DNA of 64,000 nt from Pseudoalteromonas sp. MSK9-3 (GCF_003590335.1 NZ_MIET01000029.1:1-64000); one strand, 5' to 3'. Numbered from the stretch's first letter, positions 35,565 through 45,433 are shown. The notes: generated by a model not told the origin, from the sequence alone. Numbers and translations: made by a program.

Positions 35565-37334
35565 ATGTCGGTTTTCACATATGTGTGGTCCGTCACAACT
35601 ATTCCTGTAATCAACGGAATGCAACAGGGGGGGATCCCCCTTCTAGCGGCGCTGCTAGCGGGTGTAGTATTGATGGGCAGCCTCGCTGTTATCGTAGTAA
35701 CTAAAGCCGCAAATTTACGTATACTACATGCGTTGACTGCTAGCATAAGTCTGGCAATATTAGCGCTGAACCTAGAATGGTTACAGTATCTTTTAGGGCT
35801 TTCTCTACTTGGCCATATCCTATTTAGCCTGCGTCATAATGACGATAATTACTTATTCTTGGCCTGTTTTGCCAGTGTGATCTTTATTGTATTACTGGGT
35901 GGGCAGATTTTATGGTCTTGGCCAGGTATATTAACCGTATCAGTGGTCACTATTCTCTACTTAGGGCAATTATTGGCCTTAAATCATATTCCAGAAACGG
36001 CCCCAGCCCAACACGAAGTAGTGAGCGATCAAGCCCATGATATTCTTGGTTTACCCGATAGAGCCAGTTTAAGAGCCGCATTTACAGACTACAGAGTCAC
36101 AGAACCAGGGCCTGCTATGTTAGTGATGGTTCGCCTTGAAGGCTTTGAGCAAGTGAATCTGCATTTGGGTCGAGAATTCGGCGATTTACTTTTAGCGCAG
36201 TCGGCCAATCGAATAAAGCAACAATTACAAAGCCATGATGTCGTTGCCATTGCTAATGGGAATGACATGTCACGGGTGGCGCATTTAGGTGGGCTTCACT
36301 TTGTCTTTGTCTGTGGGCTGAGTAACCAAAAACACCTGCATGAGCAGCTAATAGACGATATCATTCGCAGTACACTGAAACCTTTCAATGTGGGTAACTG
36401 TACATTGGAAGTAAGTGCGCGAGCCAGTTACGTGAATTGCGACGAAGAACTCGGCCAATTTGATAACCTGATCACCTGTGCATTCTTGGCGTTAGATAGC
36501 CAGCCTAATCGCTCGGTGTGTGCTTATCAACAGCAAATGCAAATTACGAAATTAGAACAACAAGCACGTCTTGCCGAGCTGGCACACATTGATTTTCGCA
36601 GTGAATTTGAATTGTATTTTCAGCCAGTGATCCGTCACAAAGATGGCGAAATAGAATTTTTAGAGTTGTTATTACGCTGGCAACACCCAAAGCAAGGTAT
36701 TCTGGCTGCGGGTCAATTTATAGAAGATATTCGACTGGCAGGGTTGGCTGTTCCTGTTGCGTATTATGTGATTGAACGTGCAGCAGAGATTGCGATGGCA
36801 TTGAGAATGGATAACATTCATATGCCACTGAGTGTGAATGTTTTTGGTCCAGAGATGTTACATGAAGAGTTCATTGAATTTCTAGATAGAATATTGCTTG
36901 AGCATCATTTGCTACCTGGGGATTTGATCATTGAATGTCCATCCGCGTTATTTATGTCATTAGATGCGCAAGGCGTGGCAATGGTCGCGCGGCTGAGAAG
37001 CATTGGTGTACGTTTGTGTGTTGATGGATTTGGCGAAGCGCCACTCATATTAGCAAAATTGCCAAAATTGAGTGTCGATTATGTGAAAGTGGGTCGCTCT
37101 TTGACCGCAGAACACCAGCAGCAGGGCCAGTTTAAAAGTGTGGTGCGTGGTATGGTAGAGATGCAGCAGCAATTGAACAGTAAAGTGATCTGCGAAGGGG
37201 TTGAAACACAAGAGCAGCTCAATTTTGTGCAAAATCTTGATACCTTTGCTGCTCAGGGTTACTTTTTTGCAAGGCCTCTGAGCAGTGTAGGTATGATCAG
37301 TTGGTTAAAACAATGGAAAATAGAACACGAGTAG
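35565..37334 (+). CDS. Membrane protein with degenerate GGDEF and EAL domains
   Basis: A 589-residue protein with five or six N-terminal membrane helices (about 1-145), a GGDEF-fold domain (about 165-310) and an EAL-fold domain (about 335-585). The GGDEF site reads GGLHF, so cyclase activity is unlikely. The EAL domain keeps Glu in FLELLLRWQHP, Asn in SVNVFG, Lys in VKVG and Glu in CEGVET. DDFGTG is replaced by DGFGEA, losing a metal-binding Asp, so hydrolysis is also unlikely. It may bind c-di-GMP or a partner instead. ATG 35565 with GGGG upstream is preferred over GTG 35559 and TTG 35562. It follows hutI by 20 bases. Confidence 0.85.
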   Translation: MSVFTYVWSVTTIPVINGMQQGGIPLLAALLAGVVLMGSLAVIVVTKAANLRILHALTASISLAILALNLEWLQYLLGLSLLGHILFSLRHNDDNYLFLACFASVIFIVLLGGQILWSWPGILTVSVVTILYLGQLLALNHIPETAPAQHEVVSDQAHDILGLPDRASLRAAFTDYRVTEPGPAMLVMVRLEGFEQVNLHLGREFGDLLLAQSANRIKQQLQSHDVVAIANGNDMSRVAHLGGLHFVFVCGLSNQKHLHEQLIDDIIRSTLKPFNVGNCTLEVSARASYVNCDEELGQFDNLITCAFLALDSQPNRSVCAYQQQMQITKLEQQARLAELAHIDFRSEFELYFQPVIRHKDGEIEFLELLLRWQHPKQGILAAGQFIEDIRLAGLAVPVAYYVIERAAEIAMALRMDNIHMPLSVNVFGPEMLHEEFIEFLDRILLEHHLLPGDLIIECPSALFMSLDAQGVAMVARLRSIGVRLCVDGFGEAPLILAKLPKLSVDYVKVGRSLTAEHQQQGQFKSVVRGMVEMQQQLNSKVICEGVETQEQLNFVQNLDTFAAQGYFFARPLSSVGMISWLKQWKIEHE

Positions 37335-37339
37335 ATAAG

Positions 37340-38398
37340 TTATTGCTCAACCCGGGCTCGACTTGATAAGTAACTACATACTAAACCACTGAGCACTTGC
37401 CCTGCTTCTATCATACCTTGTGCAAGGCCCTGTGGATGATTCGCTGGAGCAGCTTCACACAGATGTAAATAAGCCACACTGCGTTGTTCTGCTGATAACG
37501 ACACAAAATGTTCAGCATCATTCGTACTAAAGCCACAATTGGTAAACGCACTGACTGGCATACCGCTAATACTGTCAACGTCTACTTCAATACCCAATGG
37601 TTTATCATCGTTGAAACGCTTTAATCCGGTGGTAATTGCTTGGGTTAATGTTGCCCTTCGCGTGACTAAAATATCTTGATAGCTAGTATAAGTGAACTGC
37701 GCTTTGTGCAAAGCGTCTATGATTGCCTTGTTATTTTTTTGTTCATGCAAACCGACCACATGATAGTCATTGAGCATATTGCGCTGGTAAGCATAGTTAA
37801 ATCCATTGCCACTGTGCCGACCTTCTATTGCTCTAAAGTCAGCATGTGGATCAAAGTTAATAGCATTACATGATTTACCACTTACTCTGTGCAATGCCTG
37901 TAAAATACCAAAACAATTATTGTGACCACCCCCAATAATAATGGGTTCCAATCCTGCTGAAAATATTAAGCTTAGGATATCATTGACACGCTGATCTATT
38001 TCGGCGCATAAATCTCGTAACTGTACTAGCTGATCAGGGTGCGTGTTGCACAAGTCCGCACTGGCTGTTTGTAAGTCGTCACAAACTATTTCACCTAATA
38101 GCAAGACGTTTTTTGGGTCTAAAAATTGGTTACACGGGAGGTTTAAGAAACGTTTTAAAAAAGCCTGCCACCCAAGGGTCGCACCACCTTGGCCGCAATT
38201 TGCTCTAGGGCCGATATCTTCGTTTACGCCAATAAGTACGTACTTTATGCCAAAAGCAGCGGCATCTTTTAGTGCCTGTAAGGTGGCACTGTTAGTATCT
38301 AGGAAGGTGAGTGATTGCCAAAATTTACGCTCATTCTCACGTTCTGTGACGAGGCTGCTAATGTCAGCCTCATGGTAAATATGTAGGTATTCTGTCAT
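37340..38398 (-). CDS. hutG: HutG, formimidoylglutamase (ureohydrolase family)
   Basis: Cleaves formimidoylglutamate to glutamate and formamide. The 352-residue ureohydrolase has the manganese-binding motifs GGGHNNCFGIL, NFDPHADFRAIEGRHSGNG and EVDVDSISGMP. Family membership is clear. The hut assignment rests on the neighbours hutC and hutI on the other side of the GGDEF/EAL gene; arginase-like activity on a different substrate is the alternative. It follows rraA by three bases on the same strand and converges on the GGDEF/EAL gene. Confidence 0.85.
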   Translation of the reverse strand: MTEYLHIYHEADISSLVTERENERKFWQSLTFLDTNSATLQALKDAAAFGIKYVLIGVNEDIGPRANCGQGGATLGWQAFLKRFLNLPCNQFLDPKNVLLLGEIVCDDLQTASADLCNTHPDQLVQLRDLCAEIDQRVNDILSLIFSAGLEPIIIGGGHNNCFGILQALHRVSGKSCNAINFDPHADFRAIEGRHSGNGFNYAYQRNMLNDYHVVGLHEQKNNKAIIDALHKAQFTYTSYQDILVTRRATLTQAITTGLKRFNDDKPLGIEVDVDSISGMPVSAFTNCGFSTNDAEHFVSLSAEQRSVAYLHLCEAAPANHPQGLAQGMIEAGQVLSGLVCSYLSSRARVEQ

Positions 38399-38401
38399 GG
38401 T

Positions 38402-38908
38402 TTACGCGTCTAGGGTGTCATCTACTTCAAGGAGTAATTCTTCAGCTGAGATAATAATCCCAGTACTGTCAGCATATAAATAGTCGTCGTCGAAAAAGGA
38501 GACTCCTGCAAAATTCACGGGAATACCTTGCTCACCAGCCCCTGAGCTGTCGGCCGATACAGGAATTGACGTAATAGCTTGAATACCGATATTACATTCT
38601 TCAAGTTCGTCCACATGACGCACTGCGCCATAGACAACAATGCCTTGCCAGTTATTTTCAACAGCCAGTTCAGCAAGGTCAATATCAATAAGGGCACGTC
38701 TCGTTGAGCCACCGCCATCTATTAGCAATATGCTATCGCTCCCATCTTGCTCTAACATTGACCTGATCAATTCGTTATTTTCAAAACATTTTACAGTTTG
38801 AATACGGCCACTAAAGGCGGTTTGTCCACCAAAGTTAATAAACATAGGTTCGAGAACATCAACCACGTCAGCAAAATGATCACACAGGTCGGAAGTGCTG
38901 TAATCCAT
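38402..38908 (-). CDS. rraA: RraA, regulator of ribonuclease E activity
   Basis: Binds RNase E and inhibits mRNA decay. The 168-residue protein begins [20 protein letters not shown] and has the family core [33 protein letters not shown] and the late [10 protein letters not shown]. Length and N-terminus match E. coli RraA. It lies directly upstream of hutG, three bases apart, which is an unusual partnership. It is divergent from the PAP2 gene. Confidence 0.93.
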   Translation of the reverse strand: MDYSTSDLCDHFADVVDVLEPMFINFGGQTAFSGRIQTVKCFENNELIRSMLEQDGSDSILLIDGGGSTRRALIDIDLAELAVENNWQGIVVYGAVRHVDELEECNIGIQAITSIPVSADSSGAGEQGIPVNFAGVSFFDDDYLYADSTGIIISAEELLLEVDDTLDA

Positions 38909-39074
38909 ACTTTAAATCCTCTGAAAAATAACAAAAGTCAGTTTCAGTATACTCCCATAAATGGTCATAGCAATGCTAAACAGTAACTTACATATTAGTG
39001 TCGCAAAACTGTCACCGCTTTGTTATTTAGCTCTTCTATGCTGAAAATGTAGGCAAATAACAGGTGCACATACT

Positions 39075-39596
39075 ATGAAAGGCAAATTAGCACAGTTAGA
39101 CACAGTATTATATTTTGCGGTGTTTACACCGAGCCCAAAGCATTGGTGGAGAGTCGTTGCATTGGCTTTTTCCAAAAGTGGCAATGGCGGCTTATATATT
39201 TTATTGGCATTAGTCTGTGCGTTGTTTTTTGAGCAACTGGGGCAGCAGTTTGCATTGACGGCTATTTTGGCGTTTGCGATTGAGCGCCCGCTGTATTTTT
39301 ATCTGAAAAAGCGTATTGCCCGAGTGCGGCCCTGCGACTGTTACGCGTTAAAAGCACTATTAACACCTGCGGATAAATTTAGCTTACCTTCTGGGCATAG
39401 TGCAGGGGCATGGCTTTACGCCGTGTGCATTGTGGAGCATTTGTCGGTGCATTGGTGGTTATTGTTTACATGGGCAGCAGGGGTTTCTTTGTCCCGTGTC
39501 GTGGTCGGGGTACATTACCCACTAGACGTTGTGGTGGGAGCTTTGATGGGGATCGGCTGCGCGAGTTTATCTATTTTTCTAGTAGGGATGTTATGA
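39075..39596 (+). CDS. PAP2-family membrane phosphatase
   Basis: A 173-residue membrane phosphatase with the three PAP2 motifs: KKRIARVRP, PSGHS, and SRVVVGVHYPLD. About five helices. Such proteins dephosphorylate lipid phosphates such as undecaprenyl diphosphate or phosphatidate. The stop overlaps the start of the glycosyltransferase gene (ATGA), so the two are coupled and may act on the same lipid-linked sugar. Confidence 0.9.
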   Translation: MKGKLAQLDTVLYFAVFTPSPKHWWRVVALAFSKSGNGGLYILLALVCALFFEQLGQQFALTAILAFAIERPLYFYLKKRIARVRPCDCYALKALLTPADKFSLPSGHSAGAWLYAVCIVEHLSVHWWLLFTWAAGVSLSRVVVGVHYPLDVVVGALMGIGCASLSIFLVGML

Positions 39597-40645
39597 AAAT
39601 ATTATATGGCGTACAAGGCACTGGCAATGGCCACATTACCCGCGCCCGAGTTATGGCGGAGTGTTTTGCAAGAAAGAATGTGGATGTTGACTATATATTT
39701 TCAGGTCGTGACAGCAACAAGTATTTTGATATGGCATCTTTTGGTGATTATCAAACTAAAACTGGGCTGAGTTTCAGTACGCGTAACGGCCAAGTGAGTC
39801 AGATTGACACTCTAAAAAACATTAAGCTAGGGCAGTTTGTTAAAGACGTACGTCGTTTAGAAATAGACCAATATGATCTAGTGTTCAATGATTTCGAACC
39901 TGTCAGTGCATGGGCTGCTAAGCTTGCTAAAATTCCTGTCATTGCGATGAGCCATCAAGCTGCGTTTCTTAGCCCAGAAGTACCCATGCATAGTAATGGC
40001 TTTTTAAAGCGTACTTTTCTAAAGCAATTTGCGCCGGCAGATATTCATCTTGGCGTACATTGGCAGCCCTTCTCTAAAAATATAATTCCGCCTTTCATTC
40101 CTTATGAAAAACCGATTAACACTTGTCGTTCGATTGAAAATAAAGTCTTGGTTTACTTGCCGTTTGAAGATTTAAATCGGGTCTTGGAGTTGTTACGAGA
40201 TTTTCCTGACAAGGAGTTTTATTGTTATCACCCGGATGCGAAAGATTGCTCAAAAACACACATTCATTTACGAGCGCCAAGTAGAGAGGGGTTTCTTAAA
40301 GACTTAGCCAATACCAGTGGGGTTGTAGGTAATGCCGGGTTTGAGCTCTCAAGTGAGGCACTGAAATTTGGGAAAAAATTATTGCTCAAGCCGTTAGAGG
40401 GGCAATTTGAACAGCATGCGAACGCACAGACACTACAAGACATGGGGTTTGCGCGTGTCATGCACTACTTAAGTTCAGATGCACTTGAAGAATTTTTGGC
40501 TGAGCCCAGTGGGAAGAGTATCGATTTTCCAGCTGATCCGTGTGTTCTGGTTGATTGGCTGCTTTCTAAGCAGTGGCATGACTTAGACACATTACATCAA
40601 TCACTTTGGCAAGGGTTGTTAGTGCAACCTCACAAAGCTGCTTAA
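39593..40645 (+). CDS. Glycosyltransferase of the MJ1255/VC2487 type (GT-B)
   Basis: A 350-residue protein with the GT-B N-terminal glycine motif (ILYGVQGTGNGHITRARV), the segment VIAMSHQAAFL, and the donor-site region VGNAGFELSSEAL with LEGQFEQHANA. It resembles the MJ1255/VC2487 family named for archaeal and Vibrio members. Product unknown. The frame is open to 39410 inside the PAP2 gene, but ATG 39593 gives the canonical start MKILYG and overlaps the PAP2 stop. Confidence 0.88.
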   Translation: MKILYGVQGTGNGHITRARVMAECFARKNVDVDYIFSGRDSNKYFDMASFGDYQTKTGLSFSTRNGQVSQIDTLKNIKLGQFVKDVRRLEIDQYDLVFNDFEPVSAWAAKLAKIPVIAMSHQAAFLSPEVPMHSNGFLKRTFLKQFAPADIHLGVHWQPFSKNIIPPFIPYEKPINTCRSIENKVLVYLPFEDLNRVLELLRDFPDKEFYCYHPDAKDCSKTHIHLRAPSREGFLKDLANTSGVVGNAGFELSSEALKFGKKLLLKPLEGQFEQHANAQTLQDMGFARVMHYLSSDALEEFLAEPSGKSIDFPADPCVLVDWLLSKQWHDLDTLHQSLWQGLLVQPHKAA

Positions 40646-40777
40646 CCTGCTGCTTTACCCTGTATTTTTGCAATAGTTAGGCTGGCTTTTTTCTTTAATG
40701 TAATGCATTTCTAATACGCATTGGCACATATTCTCGGCTATACTGTCCGTTAGGTAGCAAAAAATATAGGTAACAGT

Positions 40778-42658
40778 ATGGCCTTATTGGAAAATTTAAC
40801 CATTAAACGACGCTTGCAACTGAATGCCCTTGTTGTGGGTATCGCAATGTTAGTGATGCTATTCGTGATAATTCTAGAAGCAAAAACAATGCTTAGACTC
40901 AATGAAACCATTGAATATGCTGAAGAATTAGACATTCATGAATTGGCTATGCGTAAGTATGAGAAAAATTTCCTGTTTTATAAGGACACGGACGCCCTAG
41001 AGAAATTTGAAGCAGAGTATGCAAAATTACAGCAAAAAACCGTGTACTTAGCGGAAATATTCACTGAGTTTGATATCGACGCAACACAACTCAATGAATT
41101 CAAACGCCTGGCAGCGGCCTATAATCAAGATTTTCATGCTGTTGTGGAACTGCAAAAAGTCATTGGTTTACACCCTAAAGATGCGCTATACGGGGAGTTA
41201 AGGGGGGCAGTACATAAAGTTGAGACATTATTAAAACAACGCAAAAACTTTGAGTTACTGACCACAATGCTGCAGTTAAGGCGAGCAGAAAAAGACTTTA
41301 TGCTGCGATTTAACCTTAAGTACTTAACTAAGTTTGATAAGTTGATTGCCACTTTTAACACACAAATTACACAGGCTGGATTTGATCGGTCATACCAAGA
41401 TAATTTGCTGGCGTTAGTGGCTGAGTATCAACAAAAGTTTGGGGCTTTAGTCAGTGCACAGCAAACATTAGGGCTAAGCCTTGACGACGGTGCGTTGGGT
41501 AAAATGAAAGTTAATGTACAAAAAAGCGACCAAGTGGTTGCCGATATTGTAGAGCAAACCAAACTAGAAATTAAACTCAATGCTGATCAAACCCAATTTA
41601 TGGGTATCTCAATATTTGTTGTTGCTGCCGTCATCGTAATGATTTTAGTGCTATTAACGAGCCGCTCAATCATTCACCCAGTAGAGCGTGTTTATCAAAC
41701 TATTGAGCGAATTCGCCGTGAAAATAATTTGGGTGTAACGATTGAGCAATCTGGCAATGATGAAATAACGGTGATGACGCGTGATTTTAATAGCTTAGTG
41801 GGAGATTTTAGGATCCTCATTTCAGAGGTTAATTCAGCACTCGGGACGATTAATGATGCAACGCAGCATTTAACAGAAACAACGGCACAAACTAGCTCTG
41901 GTATGCATGAGCAGCTACATGAGGCTGATATGGTGGCTACCGCAGCGACTGAAATGCAGGCAACCATTCAGGATATTTCTCACAATACAGAAGCTGCTGC
42001 GCAAAAAGCTGAATCAACTAATAATAACGCCCAACAAGGTCGTAATGAAGTAGATGCGACCATTAAGCACATTATGGTTTTATCTGACTCACTTGCGGGT
42101 GCGTCGGATGTGGTTTCTCAGTTAGAAAAAGACGGTGAAACGATTGGTTCTGTTTTGGATGTTATTCGCGGTATTGCGGAGCAAACTAACTTACTTGCAT
42201 TAAACGCGGCGATAGAAGCAGCGCGAGCAGGTGAGCAGGGTCGCGGATTCGCAGTGGTAGCAGACGAAGTTCGTTCATTGGCACAGCGCACACAAGACTC
42301 TACACAAGAGATTGAAAGTATCATCTCGACATTGCAACAACGCACGAGAGAGGTTGTAAATATTATGGAGCAATGCCGAGTACAGGGTAGTGAAAGTGTC
42401 TCGCAGGCTGAGAAAGCGGGTGAGTTACTGACATCTATAACAACAGATGTACAAACTATTATGGATATGAGCACGCATATCGCCACTGCCATTGATGAGC
42501 AAAATCAAGTTGCCTCTGAAGTGAATAAGAATGTAGTGCGCATTAGAGATATTGCACAAGTTGCGTCTGAACATGCGCAATCTAACGCACAAAGTAGTGA
42601 AGAAGTCTCAGAACAGGCGAGTGTGCTTCATCAGGCAGTTGCAAAATATAAAGTGTAA
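40778..42658 (+). CDS. Chemoreceptor with helical bimodular (HBM-type) sensor domain
   Basis: A 626-residue transmembrane chemoreceptor. Two helices (about 15-34 and 270-292) flank a 230-residue all-helical periplasmic domain with the twin motif [12 protein letters not shown] and [11 protein letters not shown], typical of HBM sensors that bind small organic acids. Then come HAMP ([16 protein letters not shown]), methylation helices and the signalling tip ([19 protein letters not shown]). No CheR-binding tail is present (ends VAKYKV). It stands alone, separate from the Che2-like operon, and probably serves the flagellar pathway. Confidence 0.93.
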   Translation: MALLENLTIKRRLQLNALVVGIAMLVMLFVIILEAKTMLRLNETIEYAEELDIHELAMRKYEKNFLFYKDTDALEKFEAEYAKLQQKTVYLAEIFTEFDIDATQLNEFKRLAAAYNQDFHAVVELQKVIGLHPKDALYGELRGAVHKVETLLKQRKNFELLTTMLQLRRAEKDFMLRFNLKYLTKFDKLIATFNTQITQAGFDRSYQDNLLALVAEYQQKFGALVSAQQTLGLSLDDGALGKMKVNVQKSDQVVADIVEQTKLEIKLNADQTQFMGISIFVVAAVIVMILVLLTSRSIIHPVERVYQTIERIRRENNLGVTIEQSGNDEITVMTRDFNSLVGDFRILISEVNSALGTINDATQHLTETTAQTSSGMHEQLHEADMVATAATEMQATIQDISHNTEAAAQKAESTNNNAQQGRNEVDATIKHIMVLSDSLAGASDVVSQLEKDGETIGSVLDVIRGIAEQTNLLALNAAIEAARAGEQGRGFAVVADEVRSLAQRTQDSTQEIESIISTLQQRTREVVNIMEQCRVQGSESVSQAEKAGELLTSITTDVQTIMDMSTHIATAIDEQNQVASEVNKNVVRIRDIAQVASEHAQSNAQSSEEVSEQASVLHQAVAKYKV

Positions 42659-42674
42659 ACGATTTATAGAGGAT

Positions 42675-42704
42675 AAAAAACGCAGCATAAGGCTGCGTTT
42701 TTTT
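42675..42704 (+). terminator. Terminator after the HBM chemoreceptor
   Basis: Stem AAAAACGCAGC (42676-42686)/GCTGCGTTTTT (42692-42702) with a T tract, 16 bases after the stop codon. Confidence 0.93.
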
Positions 42705-43060
42705 ATACCTAAAATAGAAGGATATATCCGAGCCTTCGATGGGTAGAGCACTGCTTTGGCAGGAAACCAACGATGTTAAGTCAAGTAAATAACCTCAGCT
42801 CTGGGTAAGCGAATTTGCCCAATAAAGCTATTTTTCTCACTCTCGGCGTTGCTTTCATTTGCAATAGCTCGCTATTACTGCATAAAAGCGCCTTGATATT
42901 GAGAAAAATATCATCATTGGATTGTAGTTAAGTTTGTTTTCAAAACATTTTCTATTCCAAAACCCTTATCCAAGCCTGAGGTTAAATATGTTTTAACTCA
43001 CACGGAATGCGTGAAGATTACCGTAATATATTTTCAGAACCGGATGTTTAGGTGTTAAGA
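42705..43060. other. Gene-free spacer with hairpin element
   Basis: No coding region is supported. The stretch contains a long imperfect inverted repeat (42819-42920, listed separately) and at 42737-42765 a short tRNA-like scrap (GGTAGAGCACTGCTTTGGCAG) that lacks the rest of a tRNA. The remainder up to the end of the DUF971 gene shows nothing recognisable. Confidence 0.6.
42819..42920. repeat. Long imperfect inverted repeat (hairpin element)
   Basis: About 102 bases fold back on themselves around 42869/42870. The left arm reads CCAATAAAGCTATTTTTCTC and ends in AATAGC; the right arm begins GCTATT and ends in ATTGG. Exact inverted blocks include TATTTTTCTCA (42829-42839) with TGAGAAAAATA (42900-42910), CCAAT (42819-42823) with ATTGG (42916-42920), and GGCG (42845-42848) with CGCC (42889-42892). 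It is not a simple terminator because there is no flanking T tract. Confidence 0.8.
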
Positions 43061-43435
43061 CTACGGCATGAACTTAATGGGAACGCTGTGAGCTTGTTCG
43101 TTATGCTGAGCGACTCTATCGCAGTAGGTTTGCCAGTAAGTTGTGTGGTTTACCCCTAGCTCTCGTAAGTATTGCCAACTAAATAGGCCTGAATTATGGC
43201 TATCATCAAAGCTGAGCCTGACGGCATAATGACCCACCGGATCGAGCGCGGTAATTGTGACAGCATCTTTATTTAACACGAGCTTACTTTGCTCAGCGCC
43301 ATGGCCTTGCACTTCAGCAGAAGGTGAGTGGGTGCGCAGGTACTCACAGGGTAATGTGTAAATAACATCGTCGTCAAAGTGAACATCTAGTTTTTTACTT
43401 TTACGATGAAAATGTAGTTTCGTAACTAAATACAT
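43061..43435 (-). CDS. DUF971 protein (gamma-butyrobetaine hydroxylase-like N-terminal domain)
   Basis: A 124-residue protein with the DUF971 signature: DDDVIYTLPCEYLRTHSPSAE, DPVGHYAVRLSFDDSHNSGLFSW and the C-terminal TTYWQTYCDRV. Stand-alone members often follow hslVU, as here, but their function is unclear. The frame is open to 43480, but the hslU terminator hairpin lies in that part, so ATG 43435 (MYLVTKLHFHRK) is chosen. No strong ribosome-binding site is visible. Confidence 0.85.
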   Translation of the reverse strand: MYLVTKLHFHRKSKKLDVHFDDDVIYTLPCEYLRTHSPSAEVQGHGAEQSKLVLNKDAVTITALDPVGHYAVRLSFDDSHNSGLFSWQYLRELGVNHTTYWQTYCDRVAQHNEQAHSVPIKFMP

Positions 43436-43450
43436 AACAATGAGTCCATA

Positions 43451-43475
43451 AAAAACGGAGCAGAAGCTCCGTTTT
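43451..43475 (-). terminator. Terminator after hslU
   Basis: On the minus strand AAAACGGAGC/GCTCCGTTTT (43452-43461 and 43466-43475) forms a stem with a four-base loop followed by a T run, 17 bases after the hslU stop. Read-through would express DUF971. Confidence 0.85.
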
Positions 43476-43491
43476 ATCATACTTGTACTGC

Positions 43492-44820
43492 TTATAAAAT
43501 AAAGCGGCTTAAGTCTTCGTCTTGCACTAATGCATCTAGATGCTGTTCAACATACTGTGCATTAATTTCAAGTGCTTCGCCATTGCGCTCCGAAGCATCA
43601 AATGAGACTTCTTCCATCAACTTTTCCATGACCGTATGTAAACGACGGGCGCCGATGTTTTCCGTTTTTTCGTTTACATGCCATGCAGCTTCGGCAATAC
43701 GAGTCAGTGCATCTTCTGTGAAATTAATATCCACTTGCTCTGTTTTCAATAGCGCTTGCTGTTGCTCTGTTAAAGAGGCATGTGGCTCAGTAAGAATACG
43801 TTCAAAGTCTTTTGCCGTTAGGGCTTCAAGCTCAACTCGGATTGGTAATCGACCTTGTAACTCTGGGATCAAATCAGATGGCTTTGACATCTGAAATGCA
43901 CCAGATGCAATAAATAAAATATGGTCAGTTTTTACCATACCGTGTTTTGTACTGACGGTTGAGCCTTCAATCAGAGGGAGTAAGTCGCGTTGTACACCTT
44001 CACGGCTCACATCTGGGCCTTGTGCTTCACCGCGTTTACAGATTTTGTCAATTTCATCGATGAAGACAATACCATTTTGCTCAACAGCAAAAATAGCTTG
44101 CTCTTTAAGCTCTTCAGGATTCACCATTTTAGTAGCTTCTTCTTCGATGAGTAGCTTAAAAGCATCTTTGATTTTTAGTTTGCGACTTTTCTTTTTCTCA
44201 CCGGTCATGTTCTGGAACATGCCCTGTAGCTGATTGGTCATTTCTTCCATGCCAGGAGGGGCCATGATCTCAACTTGAGGTTGGGTTTCAGCAATATCAA
44301 TGTCGATTTCTTTGTCGTCTAGCTGACCTTCACGTAGCTTTTTACGGAAAACTTGGCGCGTAGAACTGTTTTCTGCGGGCTGTGATTCGCCCCACGCATC
44401 TTTAGCTGGAGGTAATAATGCATCAAGGATACGTTCTTCAGCCGCTTCCTCAGCCCTATGTTGATGCTTTTTAGATTGCTGCTCTCGTGTCATTTTAATT
44501 GAGATATCAACTAAATCACGGATGATGGTTTCAACTTCTTTACCAACATAACCGACTTCGGTGAACTTAGTTGCTTCTACTTTCAAAAAAGGTGCATTAG
44601 CCAGTTTTGCTAAGCGACGTGCAATTTCAGTTTTACCAACACCAGTTGGGCCAATCATTAAAATGTTTTTTGGTGTTACTTCAGCACGTAAGTCGTCGTT
44701 TAACTGCATACGACGCCAGCGATTACGTAGCGCAATTGCCACGGCTTTTTTCGCTTTATTTTGACCAATAATATGTTGATCTAGTTCGTGAACAATTTCT
44801 CTTGGGGTCATTGCGGTCAT
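43492..44820 (-). CDS. hslU: HslU, ATPase subunit of the HslVU protease
   Basis: Hexameric AAA+ unfoldase that feeds proteins to HslV. The 442-residue protein has Walker [16 protein letters not shown], Walker B FIDEIDKI, the I-domain insertion (about 110-240), sensor residues near [11 protein letters not shown] and [17 protein letters not shown], and the C-terminal tail DLSRFIL that docks into HslV. Full length. Eleven bases separate it from hslV upstream. Confidence 0.98.
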   Translation of the reverse strand: MTAMTPREIVHELDQHIIGQNKAKKAVAIALRNRWRRMQLNDDLRAEVTPKNILMIGPTGVGKTEIARRLAKLANAPFLKVEATKFTEVGYVGKEVETIIRDLVDISIKMTREQQSKKHQHRAEEAAEERILDALLPPAKDAWGESQPAENSSTRQVFRKKLREGQLDDKEIDIDIAETQPQVEIMAPPGMEEMTNQLQGMFQNMTGEKKKSRKLKIKDAFKLLIEEEATKMVNPEELKEQAIFAVEQNGIVFIDEIDKICKRGEAQGPDVSREGVQRDLLPLIEGSTVSTKHGMVKTDHILFIASGAFQMSKPSDLIPELQGRLPIRVELEALTAKDFERILTEPHASLTEQQQALLKTEQVDINFTEDALTRIAEAAWHVNEKTENIGARRLHTVMEKLMEEVSFDASERNGEALEINAQYVEQHLDALVQDEDLSRFIL

Positions 44821-44831
44821 GGCAATTCCTC

Positions 44832-45350
44832 TTACAATTCTTCGATAGTTTGGAAGTTGTTGGTAAATACGCAGATATCGCCTGCGATCGTAAGGCTTTT
44901 CTCAACAATTTCAACGGCGCTTAAATCGGTATTCTCTAATAATGCAGTGGCTGCTGATTGGGCAAAGTTACCACCGCTACCAATTGCGATTAAGTCGTTT
45001 TCAGGTTGCACAACATCACCGTTACCGGTGATGATCAAGGAAGCGGTTTCATCTGCCACAGCAAGCAATGCTTCTAATTTACGCAGAGCTCGGTCACTAC
45101 GCCAATCTTTGGCCATTTCTACAGCCGCTTTGGTGAGGTGTCCTTGATGCATTTCAAGTTTACTTTCAAAGCGTTCAAATAGAGTAAAAGCATCTGCGGT
45201 ACCGCCGGCGAATCCAGCAAGTACTTTGCCGTTATATAAACGGCGTACTTTGCGGGCGTTGCCTTTCATTACGGTATTACCAAGTGACACTTGGCCATCT
45301 CCGCCAATAACAACTTTATTGTCACGACGGACGCTTACGATGGTAGTCAT
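44832..45350 (-). CDS. hslV: HslV, protease subunit of the HslVU complex
   Basis: Proteasome-beta-like threonine protease. The 172-residue protein begins MTTIVSVRR, so after Met removal Thr becomes the catalytic N-terminus, and [14 protein letters not shown] and [16 protein letters not shown] follow. Full length. A candidate heat-shock promoter lies 55-83 bases upstream. It forms an operon with hslU. Confidence 0.98.
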   Translation of the reverse strand: MTTIVSVRRDNKVVIGGDGQVSLGNTVMKGNARKVRRLYNGKVLAGFAGGTADAFTLFERFESKLEMHQGHLTKAAVEMAKDWRSDRALRKLEALLAVADETASLIITGNGDVVQPENDLIAIGSGGNFAQSAATALLENTDLSAVEIVEKSLTIAGDICVFTNNFQTIEEL

Positions 45351-45404
45351 AGTATTCCTTAATAGAGAGGCTGTGTGTGCCTCGTATTAAATTTAATTAC
45401 AACA

Positions 45405-45433
45405 TAGATGAGGGCGGTTGGACTAAAATCAAG
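45405..45433 (-). promoter_or_regulatory. Candidate sigma-32 heat-shock promoter of hslVU
   Basis: On the minus strand CTTGATT (45433-45427) and CCTCATCTA (45413-45405) are separated by 13 bases. They compare with the RpoH consensus CTTGAAA-N13-CCCCATNTA, with two mismatches in the -35 and one in the -10. The -35 overlaps the end of the ftsN-like gene. E. coli hslVU is also sigma-32 controlled. Confidence 0.7.

Noticed and set aside
42737..42765. tRNA-like stretch GGTAGAGCACTGCTTTGGCAG
   Set aside because: It resembles the D-arm and anticodon stem of a tRNA, but no acceptor stem, T-arm or CCA end is found around it, so it is not a gene. It may be a remnant or coincidence.
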